A stretch of 64,000 nt of DNA from Bradyrhizobium sp. RP6. Lineage in GTDB: Bacteria > Pseudomonadota > Alphaproteobacteria > Rhizobiales > Xanthobacteraceae. Numbering within the stretch: position 1 is the first letter of the stretch; each line of letters starts with the position of its first letter. The translations under genes and the position numbers were made by a program. Of the stretch, positions 51,931 to 61,002 are shown piece after piece. The stretch spans positions 62,001-126,000 of the forward strand of contig NZ_RQIT01000009.1 in the NCBI RefSeq assembly GCF_003837805.1, read 5' to 3'. Under the pieces are notes generated by a model. It saw only the letters and a program-made list of their open reading frames with translations, ran no database searches and was not told the origin of the DNA.

Positions 51931-52110
51931 ATGCCAGACATCCAGGTCGACCGTTCGCTCATGGCCCCCTCGATTCTGCCGGCCGACGTTCCCGAGCTCA
52001 GCGACGATGAATGCATCGCCTTTCTGGCGCGCGCGGTCGAGACCCCGGATCCGGCACGGCTGGACGAGGTCGCCGCCCTGATCGGCCGCCTCGCGGTGGC
52101 GATCGAGTAA
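51931..52110 (+). CDS. Small conserved hypothetical protein (59 residues)
   Basis: ATG 51931 has GGAG about 10 bases upstream. The product reads MPDIQVDRSLMAPSILPADV, PELSDDECIAFLARAVETPD and a helical end; it is acidic, soluble and without a recognised domain. The longer frame from 51586 crosses the tRNA gene and is not coding. It lies alone between tRNA-Asn and the PCMT-like gene. Confidence 0.5.
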   Translation: MPDIQVDRSLMAPSILPADVPELSDDECIAFLARAVETPDPARLDEVAALIGRLAVAIE

Positions 52111-52200
52111 GGCTGGTCGGCCCCTCGATCGGGGGAGTTGCGGAAGCCCTGTCCCTCGAGGCGAACGGCCATGTTGCGTTTTGACCGGGCATGCTCCAAA

Positions 52201-52227
52201 GATGCCGCGAATTTCCTCCGCGGCATC
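52201..52227. repeat. Perfect 9-base hairpin ahead of the PCMT-like gene
   Basis: GATGCCGCG (52201-52209) and CGCGGCATC (52219-52227) pair perfectly around nine bases, ending 22 bases before the ATG at 52250. There is no T tract. It could be an operator or a translation-controlling mRNA hairpin. Confidence 0.4.
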
Positions 52228-52249
52228 GTCCGCATTGCAGGGTCCGCAA

Positions 52250-52912
52250 ATGTCCGGTTTTTCGACCGCGCGCCAGAAAATGGTCGATGGCCAGGTGCGC
52301 ACCAGTGACGTCACCGATCGCCGTATTCTCGATGCGATGCTCACGGTTCCGCGCGAGGCCTTCGTGCCGGCCGACCGGCAGGCGCTGGCTTACCTCGATC
52401 TCGACCTCGACGTGAGCGAAGGCGCCGCCAAGCGGTTCCTGATCAAGCCGGCGCTGACCGGCAAGCTGCTCCAGGCCGCCGAAATCGGCGAGGATGATGC
52501 CGTGCTGGTCGTCGGGTGCGCCACGGGCTACCTCGCCGCGCTGACCGCCAAGCTCGCGCGGCAGGTCGCTGCGACCGAGTGCGATTCGGCCTTGGCCGCT
52601 AAGGCCAGGGACGCCTTCACCGCCCTGGGGCTTGCCAATGTCACCTGCCGGGCGGCGGCGTGCTCCGAGGGGGAACCTTCTACCGCTCCCTATGACGTCA
52701 TCGTCCTCAACGGAGCGGCCGAGGTGATGCCGGAGGCCCTGCTCGGGCAGCTGAAGGAAGGGGGGCGTCTGGTGGGCGTTTCGGCCGAATCGAGGCCGCC
52801 GCGCGCCATGATCATGACCCGTACCCATGGTGAATTCGGCCATCGGGCCCTGTTCGATGCCGCAGCCCCGGTCCTTCCCGGTCTGGAACGGGCCGCCGCC
52901 TTCGTCTTCTGA
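52250..52912 (+). CDS. Protein-L-isoaspartate O-methyltransferase-like protein
   Basis: A 220-residue protein starting at ATG 52250. The N-terminus ARQKMVDGQVRTSDVTDRRI and VPREAFVPADRQALAYLDLD follow the PCMT pattern (MVxxQL...VPRExFVP). However, the SAM motif I reads VLVVGCATGYLAALTAKLA, with GCATGY instead of the usual G-x-GSGY, so binding or activity may differ. True PCMT repairs isoaspartyl residues in aged proteins. In alphaproteobacteria this divergent form often lies just upstream of tolC, as here (tolC ATG at 53100), and its role there is not settled. It ends with AAAFVF. Confidence 0.82.
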   Translation: MSGFSTARQKMVDGQVRTSDVTDRRILDAMLTVPREAFVPADRQALAYLDLDLDVSEGAAKRFLIKPALTGKLLQAAEIGEDDAVLVVGCATGYLAALTAKLARQVAATECDSALAAKARDAFTALGLANVTCRAAACSEGEPSTAPYDVIVLNGAAEVMPEALLGQLKEGGRLVGVSAESRPPRAMIMTRTHGEFGHRALFDAAAPVLPGLERAAAFVF

Positions 52913-53099
52913 CGGCCTAAAACCCGCTTAAATTCCGTTCTGAATCAGAAGTGTGGCCGGGATGCTGCACGTGAAGAGTTTCCACTGAGAACCACCCTCG
53001 GGTAGTTCCGTTGCGCTTGACCGCGTCCTATGTTGCGGCGGGGCAACGACTCCACTCGTAGACGGTAACCCAGCTCGCGGGCACGAGGTGGGCGTTAGA

Positions 53100-54503
53100 A
53101 TGAACGGAATTTCAGGGATGCATGGGGTGAAGCTCTTCACCGGAGCTGCGGTTTCGGTCCTGCTGCTGGCGCTTGCCGGGCCGACGCCTGCCTTGGCGGA
53201 GACGATGGAAGGCGCGCTGGTGCGTGCCTATCAGGACAATCCGCAACTCAACGCGCAGCGCGCCCAGGTGCGTGTGACCGACGAAAACGTGCCTCAGGCA
53301 TTGTCCGGATATCGCCCGAGAGTTTCGCTGACTGCGAGCGCCGGCTATCAATATCAGGACACGCTGACCGCGCCCGGGTCGGTCCCAATCAACGGGACCA
53401 CCGTCCCCCGCAGTTCCGCCCTTACCATTCAGCAGTCTCTGTACAACGGCAACCAAACCGCCAACCGGGTTCGGGGCGCAGAGCATCAGGTCTCCGGCGC
53501 ACGCGAGGGGTTACGCAATCTCGAGCAAAGTGTTCTGTTCTTGGCGGCGCAGACGTACATGGATTATCTGCGCGATTCGGCGACGGTCGAAGTCAACAAG
53601 AGCAACGTCCGGGTGCTCGAGCAGACGTTGAAGCAGACCCGCGACCGCTTCAACGTCGGCGAAGTCACTCGCACTGACGTCGCGCAATCGGAAGCGCAGT
53701 TGGCTGCAGGGCGAACGCTGGAGCAGCAGTCCGAGGCCACGCTGACGGCGACGCGCGCGACCTATCGCCGTGTGATCGGCAACGACCCTGTCAACCTTGC
53801 GCCCGGCTCGCCGGTGGATCGTTTGCTGCCGCCGTCGCTGGCAAAAGCGGTCGAGCTTGCGCTTATTGAGAACCCGACAGTCACGGCAGCGATGTTCGGC
53901 ATCGATGTCGCTTATATGAACGTGAAGATCAATGAAGGCGCGCTGCTGCCGACGGTCACCTTGCAGGCGACCGCCCAGCAGCTCAACGAACAGTCCTTGA
54001 TTCAAAACAGGGCGTTCAGCGCCTCCGCCGTCGCGCAAGCTTCATGGCAACTCTATGCGGGCGGTTCCGAATATTCCCTGATCCGGCAGTCCAAGGAGTC
54101 GCTGGCCCAGCAGCGTCTCACGCTTGATCAGACTCGTGACCAGGCCCGCGCTGACACCGCGTCTGCCTGGGGTCTGCTCCAGGCCTCCAAAGCGCAGGTG
54201 ACGTCCGCACAAGCCCAGGTGACAGCATCCGAGATCGCGCTGAACGGTGTGCGCGAGGAGGCAAAGGCCGGGCAGCGCACCACGCTCGACGTTCTCAATG
54301 CGCAGCAGGCGCTGGTCAACGCCCGCATCAATCTCGTGAACGCGCAGCATGATCGCGTTGTGAATTCCTACAGGGTCCTCAATACCATCGGCCGCCTGTC
54401 GCCGCAGGTGCTTGGTCTGCGGACCACAACCTACGACCCCAGTGTTCACTATCATCAGGTCCGCGACAGCTGGGCCGGCGTGCGCACCCCCGACGGGCGC
54501 TGA
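53100..54503 (+). CDS. tolC: TolC-family outer-membrane channel protein
   Basis: A 467-residue outer-membrane factor with a cleavable signal peptide (HGVKLFTGAAVSVLLLALAG, with ALA before ETMEGAL) and no lipobox, unlike the OprM-type protein at 32018. The two repeats begin EGALVRAYQDNPQLNAQRAQ and LAKAVELALIENPTVTAAMF; helical hairpins carry QTLKQTRDRFNVGEVTRTDV and VREEAKAGQRTTLDVLNAQQ, hallmarks of TolC serving type I secretion and multidrug pumps. ATG 53100 follows GAGG; GTG 53088 is a longer alternative. A GC-rich hairpin lies 13 bases after the stop. Confidence 0.92.
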   Translation: MNGISGMHGVKLFTGAAVSVLLLALAGPTPALAETMEGALVRAYQDNPQLNAQRAQVRVTDENVPQALSGYRPRVSLTASAGYQYQDTLTAPGSVPINGTTVPRSSALTIQQSLYNGNQTANRVRGAEHQVSGAREGLRNLEQSVLFLAAQTYMDYLRDSATVEVNKSNVRVLEQTLKQTRDRFNVGEVTRTDVAQSEAQLAAGRTLEQQSEATLTATRATYRRVIGNDPVNLAPGSPVDRLLPPSLAKAVELALIENPTVTAAMFGIDVAYMNVKINEGALLPTVTLQATAQQLNEQSLIQNRAFSASAVAQASWQLYAGGSEYSLIRQSKESLAQQRLTLDQTRDQARADTASAWGLLQASKAQVTSAQAQVTASEIALNGVREEAKAGQRTTLDVLNAQQALVNARINLVNAQHDRVVNSYRVLNTIGRLSPQVLGLRTTTYDPSVHYHQVRDSWAGVRTPDGR

Positions 54504-54516
54504 TTCTCGCGATCAT

Positions 54517-54550
54517 CCGGTCGACCTCGCGAACAGCCGGGGTCGACCGG
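54517..54550 (+). terminator. Hairpin terminator candidate after tolC
   Basis: CCGGTCGACC (54517-54526) and GGTCGACCGG (54541-54550) form a perfect 10-base stem with a 14-base loop, 13 bases after the tolC stop, followed by TGCTTTGCTTGC. The T tract is weak, so termination may be partial or Rho-assisted. The remainder of the gap up to 54806 shows no gene. Confidence 0.5.
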
Positions 54551-54806
54551 TGCTTTGCTTGCAATCGTCGAAATCCCTGACATAGCCTTGCCAAGAAGAT
54601 GCGGGTCGATTCGCCCCGCGTTGATGTCGTGTGCGTAACGCTTGAGTGCCGGGGGCAGGGGCGCACCGCTGCACGTTGAGCCGTGATCTGGGGACAAGTC
54701 GGGCTGCCGCGACGAAAATGAGGGGCCTCCCGTCCGGAACCGGCCAATCCTGTCGTGCTTGGTGTAAAACAACGCATGCGAGGGCGTTGATGATGTGGAG
54801 TCGGAG

Positions 54807-55586
54807 ATGACGCAGCCTGCAAAGGTCACAGAACCCTCGATGGAGGAGATTCTGGCCTCGATCCGGCGCATCATTGCCGACGATGAGGCAAAGCCCCCGC
54901 CGGCTGATGCCGCCAAACCCGAGAAGACTGCGGCGCCCGCGGCGACGCCGAAGCCGCAGGCAATGAACGATATTCCGCCATCCAAGGTCGCTCCCGCAAA
55001 GCCTGCTGCCGAGAAGCCCGCGCCGTCAGCTGCGAAGCCCGCTCCGGCTCCGGCGCCACCACCTCCAGCTCCCGCGGCCGATGCAGCCAACAGCCAAGAC
55101 GATATCGACGCGCTGCTGGCGGGACTCGATGCGGCCACGTCGGCGCCCGAGGTCCGCGCTCCCGAACCTGAGCCGGAGCCAGAACCCGACGTGCTCGAAC
55201 TGACTGACGAGATGGCAGTGGACCCGACACCGCCACCGCCGCCGCCGAGCTTCCGCAAGGTCGAGCCGCGCGACGATCTCGAATTCGCGGAGCCGCCGCA
55301 GGTGCGCTCCGCGCCGCCGCCGCCGTCTTATGCCCCGGTGGACTTCGACGCGCCGCCCCTGCCGCCGCAGCAGCCGATCCTTGCGCAATCGACGGTCTCC
55401 GCGGTCGAATCCGCCTTCAATTCCCTGGCCCATACGGTGCTCAGCAGCAATGCACGGACGCTGGAGGATTTGGTCAAGGAGATGCTGCGGCCGATGCTGA
55501 AGTCCTGGTTGGACGACAACCTGCCGGGCCTCGTTGAACGCATCGTGAAGGCCGAAATCGAGCGAGTCTCGCGCGGCGGCCGCTGA
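54807..55586 (+). CDS. popZ: PopZ-like polar organizing protein (DUF2497)
   Basis: A 259-residue protein with the three-part PopZ layout: an N-terminal interaction helix (EPSMEEILASIRRIIADDE, about residues 9-27), a long Pro/Ala/Glu-rich disordered middle (about 30-190), and a C-terminal oligomerisation domain (LEDLVKEMLRPMLKSWLDDN followed by LPGLVERIVKAEIERVSRGG). In Caulobacter, PopZ forms a polar condensate that anchors the ParB-parS origin and recruits cell-cycle proteins; the family is alphaproteobacterial. ATG 54807 with CGGAG just upstream is preferred over GTG 54795. The gene precedes valS, a gene order common in this class. Confidence 0.88.
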   Translation: MTQPAKVTEPSMEEILASIRRIIADDEAKPPPADAAKPEKTAAPAATPKPQAMNDIPPSKVAPAKPAAEKPAPSAAKPAPAPAPPPPAPAADAANSQDDIDALLAGLDAATSAPEVRAPEPEPEPEPDVLELTDEMAVDPTPPPPPPSFRKVEPRDDLEFAEPPQVRSAPPPPSYAPVDFDAPPLPPQQPILAQSTVSAVESAFNSLAHTVLSSNARTLEDLVKEMLRPMLKSWLDDNLPGLVERIVKAEIERVSRGGR

Positions 55587-55714
55587 GAAGGGCGGTTCGG
55601 CCCCGATATAGCCGCGCTTGTACGCCATATTAGGCCCGTCGATCGGACAGGAAAGCCCGTCTGCGCTGACCTTTTCGTTGACTTGGCCCCCTCGCGCGGC
55701 TTTCTAGCAGCCCC

Positions 55715-58591
55715 ATGATCGAGAAAAATTACCAGCCCGCCGATATCGAAGCCCGCATGTCCGTCGTGTGGGAGGACAGCCTTGCCTTCAAGGCTGGTCG
55801 CCCCGACCGGCGTGATGCCGTGCCCTTCACCATCGTGATCCCGCCGCCGAACGTCACGGGTTCGCTGCATATGGGCCACGCCCTCAACAACACGTTGCAG
55901 GACATCCTGTGCCGGTTCGAGCGCATGCGCGGCCGCGACGTGCTGTGGCAGCCCGGCACCGACCATGCCGGCATCGCCACCCAGATGGTGGTCGAGCGGC
56001 AATTGATGGAGCGTCAGCAGCCCGGCCGCCGCGAGATGGGCCGCGAGAAGTTTCTCGAAAGGGTCTGGCAGTGGAAGGCCGAGAGCGGCGACACCATCAT
56101 CAACCAGCTCAAGCGGCTCGGCGCCTCCTGCGACTGGTCGCGCGAGCGCTTCACCATGGACGAGGGCCTGTCGAAAGCCGTCGTCAAGGTGTTCGTCGAG
56201 CTGCACCGCGAGGGGCTGATCTACAAGGACAAGCGGCTGGTGAACTGGGACACCAAGCTGCTCACCGCGATTTCCGATCTCGAAGTGCAGCAGATCGAGG
56301 TCAAGGGTCACCTCTGGTATCTGCGCTACCCGATCGAGGGCAAGACGTTCAGCCCGGAGGATCCCTCGAGCTTCATCGTCGTTGCCACCACGCGCCCCGA
56401 GACCATGCTCGGCGACACCGGCGTGGCCGTGCATCCCGAGGATGAGCGCTATCAGAAGCTGATCGGCAAGAACGTCGTCCTGCCGCTAGTCGGCCGCAAG
56501 ATCGCGATCGTCGCCGATGAGTACTCCGATCCGGAGAAAGGCTCCGGCGCGGTGAAGGTGACGCCTGCGCACGACTTCAACGATTTCGAGGTCGGCAATC
56601 GCCACGGCCTGCACCGGATCAGCGTGCTCGACAGGGAAGGGTGTCTCGACCTCGTCGGCAACGAGGACTATCTGCGCGACCTCCCCGAAGGGGCCGCGCA
56701 ATTCGCCGAGGAATTCCACAAGGTCGACCGCTTCGCGGCACGCAAGCGCATCGTCGAGCGGCTGGAATCGTTCGGCTTCGTCGAGCGGATCGAGCCGCAC
56801 ACCCACATGGTGCCGCACGGTGACCGCTCGAACAGCGTGATCGAGCCCTACCTGACCGACCAGTGGTATGTCGACGCCAAGACGCTGGCCAGGCCCGCGA
56901 TCGCTGCGGTGCGCTCCGGCGAAACCACTTTCGTGCCGAAGAACTGGGAAAAGACCTATTTCGACTGGATGGAGAACATCCAGCCCTGGTGCATCTCGCG
57001 TCAGCTCTGGTGGGGTCACCAGATCCCGGCCTGGTACGGACCTGATGGCAAGGTGTTCGTCGCCGAGACCGAGGAGGAGGCCGTCAGCCACGCGCTCGGC
57101 TACTATGTCGAGCAGGAAGTCATCACGCCGGAGCAGGGGCGCGAGATGGCGCTCGACCGCAACAGGCGCGAAGGCTTCATCACCCGCGACGAGGACGTTC
57201 TCGACACCTGGTTCTCGTCGGCGCTGTGGCCGTTCTCGACGCTCGGCTGGCCCGACGAGACACCCGAGGTGCAGCGCTACTACCCGACCACTGCGCTGGT
57301 GACCGGCTTCGACATCATCTTCTTCTGGGTCGCCCGCATGATGATGATGGGCCTGCACTTCATGAAGGAGGTGCCGTTCTCGACCATCTACATCCACGCC
57401 CTCGTCCGCGACGAGAAGGGCGCCAAGATGTCGAAGTCGAAGGGCAACGTCATCGATCCCTTGCACCTGATCGACGAATACGGCGCCGACGCGCTGCGCT
57501 TCACGCTGGCCGCGATGGCGGCGCAGGGGCGCGACATCAAGCTCGCCACCAGCCGCGTCGAGGGCTATCGCAATTTCGCGACGAAGCTCTGGAACGCCTG
57601 CCGTTTCGCCGAGATGAACCACTGCGCCGTGCCTGAAGGCTTCGAGCCGGCGAAGGCAAAGGAGACGCTGAACCGCTGGATCGCGCATGAGACCGCGCAC
57701 ACCACGCGCGAGGTGACCGAGGCGATCGAGGCCTATCGCTTCAATGATGCCGCGGGCAGCATCTATCGCTTCGTCTGGAACGTCTATTGCGACTGGTATG
57801 TCGAGCTCGCAAAGCCCGTGCTGCTCGGCCCGGACAATCCCGCCAAGGACGAAACCCGCGCCATGGTTGCCTGGGCGCGCGACGAGATCCTCAAGCTGCT
57901 GCATCCGTTCATGCCCTTCATCACCGAAGAGCTGTGGGAGGTGACTGCCAGGCGCGACGGTCTGCTCGCGCTGGCGCCGTGGCCGCTCAAACCGGTCGAG
58001 CCGACGCCGGAGCAACTCGCGATGCTCGCGGCGACGACGGGGCCGGTCGATCCGCTCGTCTCGCCGGCCTGGGTGCTGCCGATCTTCGATCATGCCGACT
58101 TCACCGATCCCGCGGCCGAGGCCGAGATTGGGTGGGTGATCGATCTCGTCACCCAGATCCGCTCGGTGCGCGCAGAGATGAACATCCCGCCGGCGACACT
58201 GACGGCGCTGGTGCTTGCGGGCGCCTCGGCCGAGACCAGGGAGCGCGCGCCGCGCTGGACCGACGTCATCAAGCGCATGGCGCGGCTGTCCGATATCTCC
58301 TTCGCCGACCGCGCGCCCGACGGGGCCGTACAGCTGCTCGTGCGCGGCGAGGTCGCAGCGCTGCCGCTCAAGGGCGTGATCGACGTCGCTGCCGAGCGCA
58401 CGCGCCTCGACAAGGAAATCGCCAAGGCCGACGCCGACATCAAGCGTGCCGAGTCCAAGCTGGCGAACGAGAAATTCGTTGCCAACGCGGCCGAGGAGGT
58501 CGTCGAGGAGGAGCGCGAAAAGCGCGAGGCCGCGCTGGCGCGCAAGGCCAAGCTGCTCGAGGCGCTGGAGCGGCTGAAGCAGGCGTCGTGA
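55715..58591 (+). CDS. valS: Valyl-tRNA synthetase
   Basis: A class I aminoacyl-tRNA synthetase of 958 residues, near the family norm. The HIGH motif is HMGH (52-55) in the context PPNVTGSLHMGHALNNTLQD; KMSKS is at about 571-575 in GAKMSKSKGNVIDP. The editing domain (TTRPETMLGDTGVAVHPEDE) that removes threonine from tRNA-Val, the DWSRERFTMD block, the anticodon-binding domain and the C-terminal coiled coil (TRLDKEIAKADADIKRAESK) are all present. Essential for translation. It starts about 130 bases after popZ and is followed at once by a palindromic repeat. Confidence 0.97.
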   Translation: MIEKNYQPADIEARMSVVWEDSLAFKAGRPDRRDAVPFTIVIPPPNVTGSLHMGHALNNTLQDILCRFERMRGRDVLWQPGTDHAGIATQMVVERQLMERQQPGRREMGREKFLERVWQWKAESGDTIINQLKRLGASCDWSRERFTMDEGLSKAVVKVFVELHREGLIYKDKRLVNWDTKLLTAISDLEVQQIEVKGHLWYLRYPIEGKTFSPEDPSSFIVVATTRPETMLGDTGVAVHPEDERYQKLIGKNVVLPLVGRKIAIVADEYSDPEKGSGAVKVTPAHDFNDFEVGNRHGLHRISVLDREGCLDLVGNEDYLRDLPEGAAQFAEEFHKVDRFAARKRIVERLESFGFVERIEPHTHMVPHGDRSNSVIEPYLTDQWYVDAKTLARPAIAAVRSGETTFVPKNWEKTYFDWMENIQPWCISRQLWWGHQIPAWYGPDGKVFVAETEEEAVSHALGYYVEQEVITPEQGREMALDRNRREGFITRDEDVLDTWFSSALWPFSTLGWPDETPEVQRYYPTTALVTGFDIIFFWVARMMMMGLHFMKEVPFSTIYIHALVRDEKGAKMSKSKGNVIDPLHLIDEYGADALRFTLAAMAAQGRDIKLATSRVEGYRNFATKLWNACRFAEMNHCAVPEGFEPAKAKETLNRWIAHETAHTTREVTEAIEAYRFNDAAGSIYRFVWNVYCDWYVELAKPVLLGPDNPAKDETRAMVAWARDEILKLLHPFMPFITEELWEVTARRDGLLALAPWPLKPVEPTPEQLAMLAATTGPVDPLVSPAWVLPIFDHADFTDPAAEAEIGWVIDLVTQIRSVRAEMNIPPATLTALVLAGASAETRERAPRWTDVIKRMARLSDISFADRAPDGAVQLLVRGEVAALPLKGVIDVAAERTRLDKEIAKADADIKRAESKLANEKFVANAAEEVVEEEREKREAALARKAKLLEALERLKQAS

Positions 58592-58596
58592 GGTCG

Positions 58597-58698
58597 CGTC
58601 ATTCCGGGGCGGCTCGAGGAGCCGAACCCGGAATCTCGAGATTCCCCGGGGCGCAATTGCGCATCTGGTCTGGTCCTTCGGACCATCCCGGGATGACG
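58597..58698. repeat. Dispersed palindromic repeat element
   Basis: A 102-base unit begins CGTCATTCCGGGGCGGCTCG and ends with the inverse pattern CCATCCCGGGATGACG, with internal GGTCCTTCGGACC and GAATCTCGAGATTCC palindromes. It lies between the valS stop and the convergent glycosylase gene, so it may double as a bidirectional terminator. The form is typical of Bradyrhizobium intergenic repeats (from memory). Confidence 0.65.
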
Positions 58699-58699
58699 G

Positions 58700-59302
58700 T
58701 TATTTCGGAAACGGCTTGCTCAAGAACTTCGAGCCCCTGACGCCATAGCGCCAGGGCAACTCGACCGCCTTGGTGATGCCGATCCGGATGCCCGTTGCGA
58801 CCTCCACATCCTCCGTCCGCGCATGCAGCGCGATGGGCGGGCGGTCCAGCGGCAGCGTGTTGTGCGCCATGGTGATGCCGAGCGCTTCGGTCAGCTTGCC
58901 GGGGCCCGAGCACAGCGCATGCACGTCCTGCAGATGCCGGCGTCGGCGCATCGCAGCCAAGCCATGCGTCGGCTCCAGCGCGCGGATCAGCACGGCGCTT
59001 GCCGAGCCTTCCTCCTCGCAAACGAAGTTGACGCACCAGTGGATGCCGTAGGAGCGGTAGACATAGGAAAACCCGGGCGGGCCGAACATCACCTGGTTCC
59101 GCGGCGTCGGCCCGCGATAAGAGTGCGCGGCCGGGTCGGTATGGTGATAGGCCTCGACCTCGACGATGATCCCGCCGACGCCATCGACGAGCATGGTGGC
59201 GCCGATCAAGTCGGGCGCGACCTCGTGGACGCTGCGGTCGAAAAAGGCGCGCTTCAAGGCTTTGCCGAGCCGGGGCGTTGAAGTCTTCGGAATTGGAGCC
59301 AT
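58700..59302 (-). CDS. DNA-3-methyladenine glycosylase (MPG/AAG family)
   Basis: A base-excision repair glycosylase of 200 residues. The AAG fold blocks are all there: VAPDLIGATMLVDGVGGIIV, EVEAYHHTDPAAHSYRG with the catalytic glutamate, RNQVMFGPPGFSYVYRSYGI, HWCVNFVCEEEGSASAVLIR and CSGPGKLTEALGI. The family removes alkylated purines and hypoxanthine and is monofunctional. It is on the minus strand, converging with valS across a palindromic repeat and divergent from lipA. Confidence 0.93.
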   Translation of the reverse strand: MAPIPKTSTPRLGKALKRAFFDRSVHEVAPDLIGATMLVDGVGGIIVEVEAYHHTDPAAHSYRGPTPRNQVMFGPPGFSYVYRSYGIHWCVNFVCEEEGSASAVLIRALEPTHGLAAMRRRRHLQDVHALCSGPGKLTEALGITMAHNTLPLDRPPIALHARTEDVEVATGIRIGITKAVELPWRYGVRGSKFLSKPFPK

Positions 59303-59432
59303 TCGAGGTGAGAATCGCCAGAGAACAGAGCAGGATATTGCCCATATCTGCCATGTTCCCTGAAGCGGGGCGAGCCGGGTTGCGGCAGGCAGCCAGACCG
59401 ACTAGGTAGGACCTGAACAGACCGGACACCCC

Positions 59433-60389
59433 ATGGTCGTTATTGTCGATACCATCTCGAACCCGCTGCGCCCGCGCCACCCCGAAAAGGTGAACCGGCC
59501 CGATTCCGCTTCGCCGCCGAAGCCGGACTGGATTCGCGTGCGTGCGCCCAACACCCGCGGCTATGCAGACACCCGCAACATCGTGCGGGCGAACGGCCTG
59601 CACACGGTGTGCGAGGAGGCGGGCTGCCCGAATATTGGCGAGTGCTGGGACAAAAAGCACGCGACCTTCATGATCATGGGTGACACCTGCACCCGTGCCT
59701 GTGCCTTCTGCAACGTCAAGACCGGCCTGCCGAATGCACTGGATGGGGCCGAGCCGCAAAACGTCGCCGAGGCCACCGCCAAGCTGGGCCTTTCCCACGT
59801 CGTCATCACCTCCGTCGACCGCGACGATCTCGCGGATGGCGGCGCCCAGCATTTCGCAGAGACCATTCGTGAGATTCGAGCCGCGTGTCCTTCGACCACG
59901 ATCGAGATCCTGACGCCCGACTTCCTGCGCAAGGAGCGGGCACTCGAAATCGTCGTTGCGGCGAAGCCCGACGTGTTCAACCACAATCTCGAGACAGTGC
60001 CGTCGCGCTATCTCACGGTGCGGCCCGGCGCGCGCTACTTCCACTCGATCCGGCTGTTGCAGCGGGTCAAGGAACTCGATCCCACCATCTTCACCAAGTC
60101 CGGCATCATGGTGGGCCTTGGTGAGGAGCGCCACGAGGTGCTCCAGGTGATGGACGATCTGCGCTCGGCCGAGGTCGATTTCCTGACCATCGGGCAATAT
60201 CTCCAGCCGACCCGCAAGCACCACGCCGTGATGCGCTATGTGCCGCCGGACGAGTTTTCGTCTTACGAGAAGGTCGCCTACACCAAGGGCTTCCTGATGG
60301 TGTCGGCGAGCCCGCTGACCCGCTCCTCGCATCATGCCGGCGATGACTTCGCGAGACTGAAGGCAGCGCGGGCCGCTACTGCCCGCTGA
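59433..60389 (+). CDS. lipA: Lipoyl synthase
   Basis: A radical-SAM enzyme of 318 residues that inserts two sulfurs into octanoyl groups on E2 and GcvH proteins. Both iron-sulfur clusters are marked: the auxiliary cluster by CEEAGCPNIGEC (Cys 60, 65, 71) and the radical-SAM cluster by CTRACAFC (Cys 86, 90, 93). The C-terminal RSSHHAGDDF contains the conserved serine that ligates the auxiliary cluster. Homology begins a little before PDWIRVRAPN. A RatA/Coq10-like gene begins 7 bases after its stop, an order common in alphaproteobacteria. Confidence 0.97.
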   Translation: MVVIVDTISNPLRPRHPEKVNRPDSASPPKPDWIRVRAPNTRGYADTRNIVRANGLHTVCEEAGCPNIGECWDKKHATFMIMGDTCTRACAFCNVKTGLPNALDGAEPQNVAEATAKLGLSHVVITSVDRDDLADGGAQHFAETIREIRAACPSTTIEILTPDFLRKERALEIVVAAKPDVFNHNLETVPSRYLTVRPGARYFHSIRLLQRVKELDPTIFTKSGIMVGLGEERHEVLQVMDDLRSAEVDFLTIGQYLQPTRKHHAVMRYVPPDEFSSYEKVAYTKGFLMVSASPLTRSSHHAGDDFARLKAARAATAR

Positions 60390-60395
60390 ACCGAT

Positions 60396-60878
60396 ATGCC
60401 CCGTTTTTCGAGCAAGCGCCGTGTCAATCACAGCGCATCCGAGATGTTCGATCTGGTCGCCGACGTCGAGCGCTACCCGGAGTTCGTGCCGCTGTGCAGC
60501 GCGCTGAAGGTTCGTCAGCGCATGGCAAAGCCCGACGGCACAGAGGTTCTGGTTGCCGACATGACGGTGTCGTTCAAGCTGGTCAGGGAGTCCTTCACCA
60601 GCCGGGTGACGCTCGACCGGGCCAATCTGAAGATCCTGGTCGAATATCTGCAAGGTCCTTTCAGCAACCTCGAAAATCGCTGGACCTTCGAGCCCAAGGG
60701 CCAAGAGGGGGGTGAAGGCGTCTGCGACGTCGCCTTCTTCCTCTCCTACGAGTTCAGGAGCCGCATGCTTGCGATGCTGATGGGCTCGATGTTCGACGCC
60801 GCCTTCGCGCGGTTTTCCACGGCCTTCGAGAAACGGGCGGACGCGATCTACGGCCGGCCGAAGCTGGCGTCGTCGTAA
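60396..60878 (+). CDS. RatA/Coq10-like START-domain protein
   Basis: A 160-residue member of the polyketide-cyclase/START group. ASEMFDLVADVERYPEFVPL is the classic N-terminal block, and RSRMLAMLMGSMFDAAFARF the C-terminal helix. Eukaryotic and proteobacterial Coq10 relatives bind ubiquinone or its intermediates and aid respiration; E. coli RatA has been described as a ribosome-associated toxin, but the lipA-linked alphaproteobacterial form is more likely Coq10-like. It overlaps nothing and lies 7 bases after lipA, so they are probably cotranscribed. A hairpin-forming repeat follows. Confidence 0.88.
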   Translation: MPRFSSKRRVNHSASEMFDLVADVERYPEFVPLCSALKVRQRMAKPDGTEVLVADMTVSFKLVRESFTSRVTLDRANLKILVEYLQGPFSNLENRWTFEPKGQEGGEGVCDVAFFLSYEFRSRMLAMLMGSMFDAAFARFSTAFEKRADAIYGRPKLASS

Positions 60879-60891
60879 GGCGCATTCTCCA

Positions 60892-60977
60892 TCATTGCGA
60901 GGAGCGAAGCGACGAAGCAATCCAGAGTCTTTCCGCGGAGGATTCTGGATTGCTTCGCTTCGCTTCGCTCGCAATGA
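60892..60977. repeat. Dispersed palindromic repeat element
   Basis: An 86-base unit with long inverted arms: TCATTGCGAGGAGCGAAGCG...AAGCAATCCAGA pairs with TCTGGATTGCTTCGCTTCGC...GCAATGA. It fills the space between the convergent RatA/Coq10-like and cytochrome c genes and could form a stable hairpin ending both transcripts. The form matches a repeat common in Bradyrhizobium as I remember it, and differs from the repeat at 58597. Confidence 0.7.
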
Positions 60978-61002
60978 CGATGGTGAGACAGGTGAGCCAT
61001 CC

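Noticed and set aside
58599..60974. 791-codon minus-strand frame through lipA and two repeats
   Set aside because: It runs antisense to lipA and the RatA-like gene, and its C-terminal part overlaps the true glycosylase gene in another frame; no coherent protein emerges.
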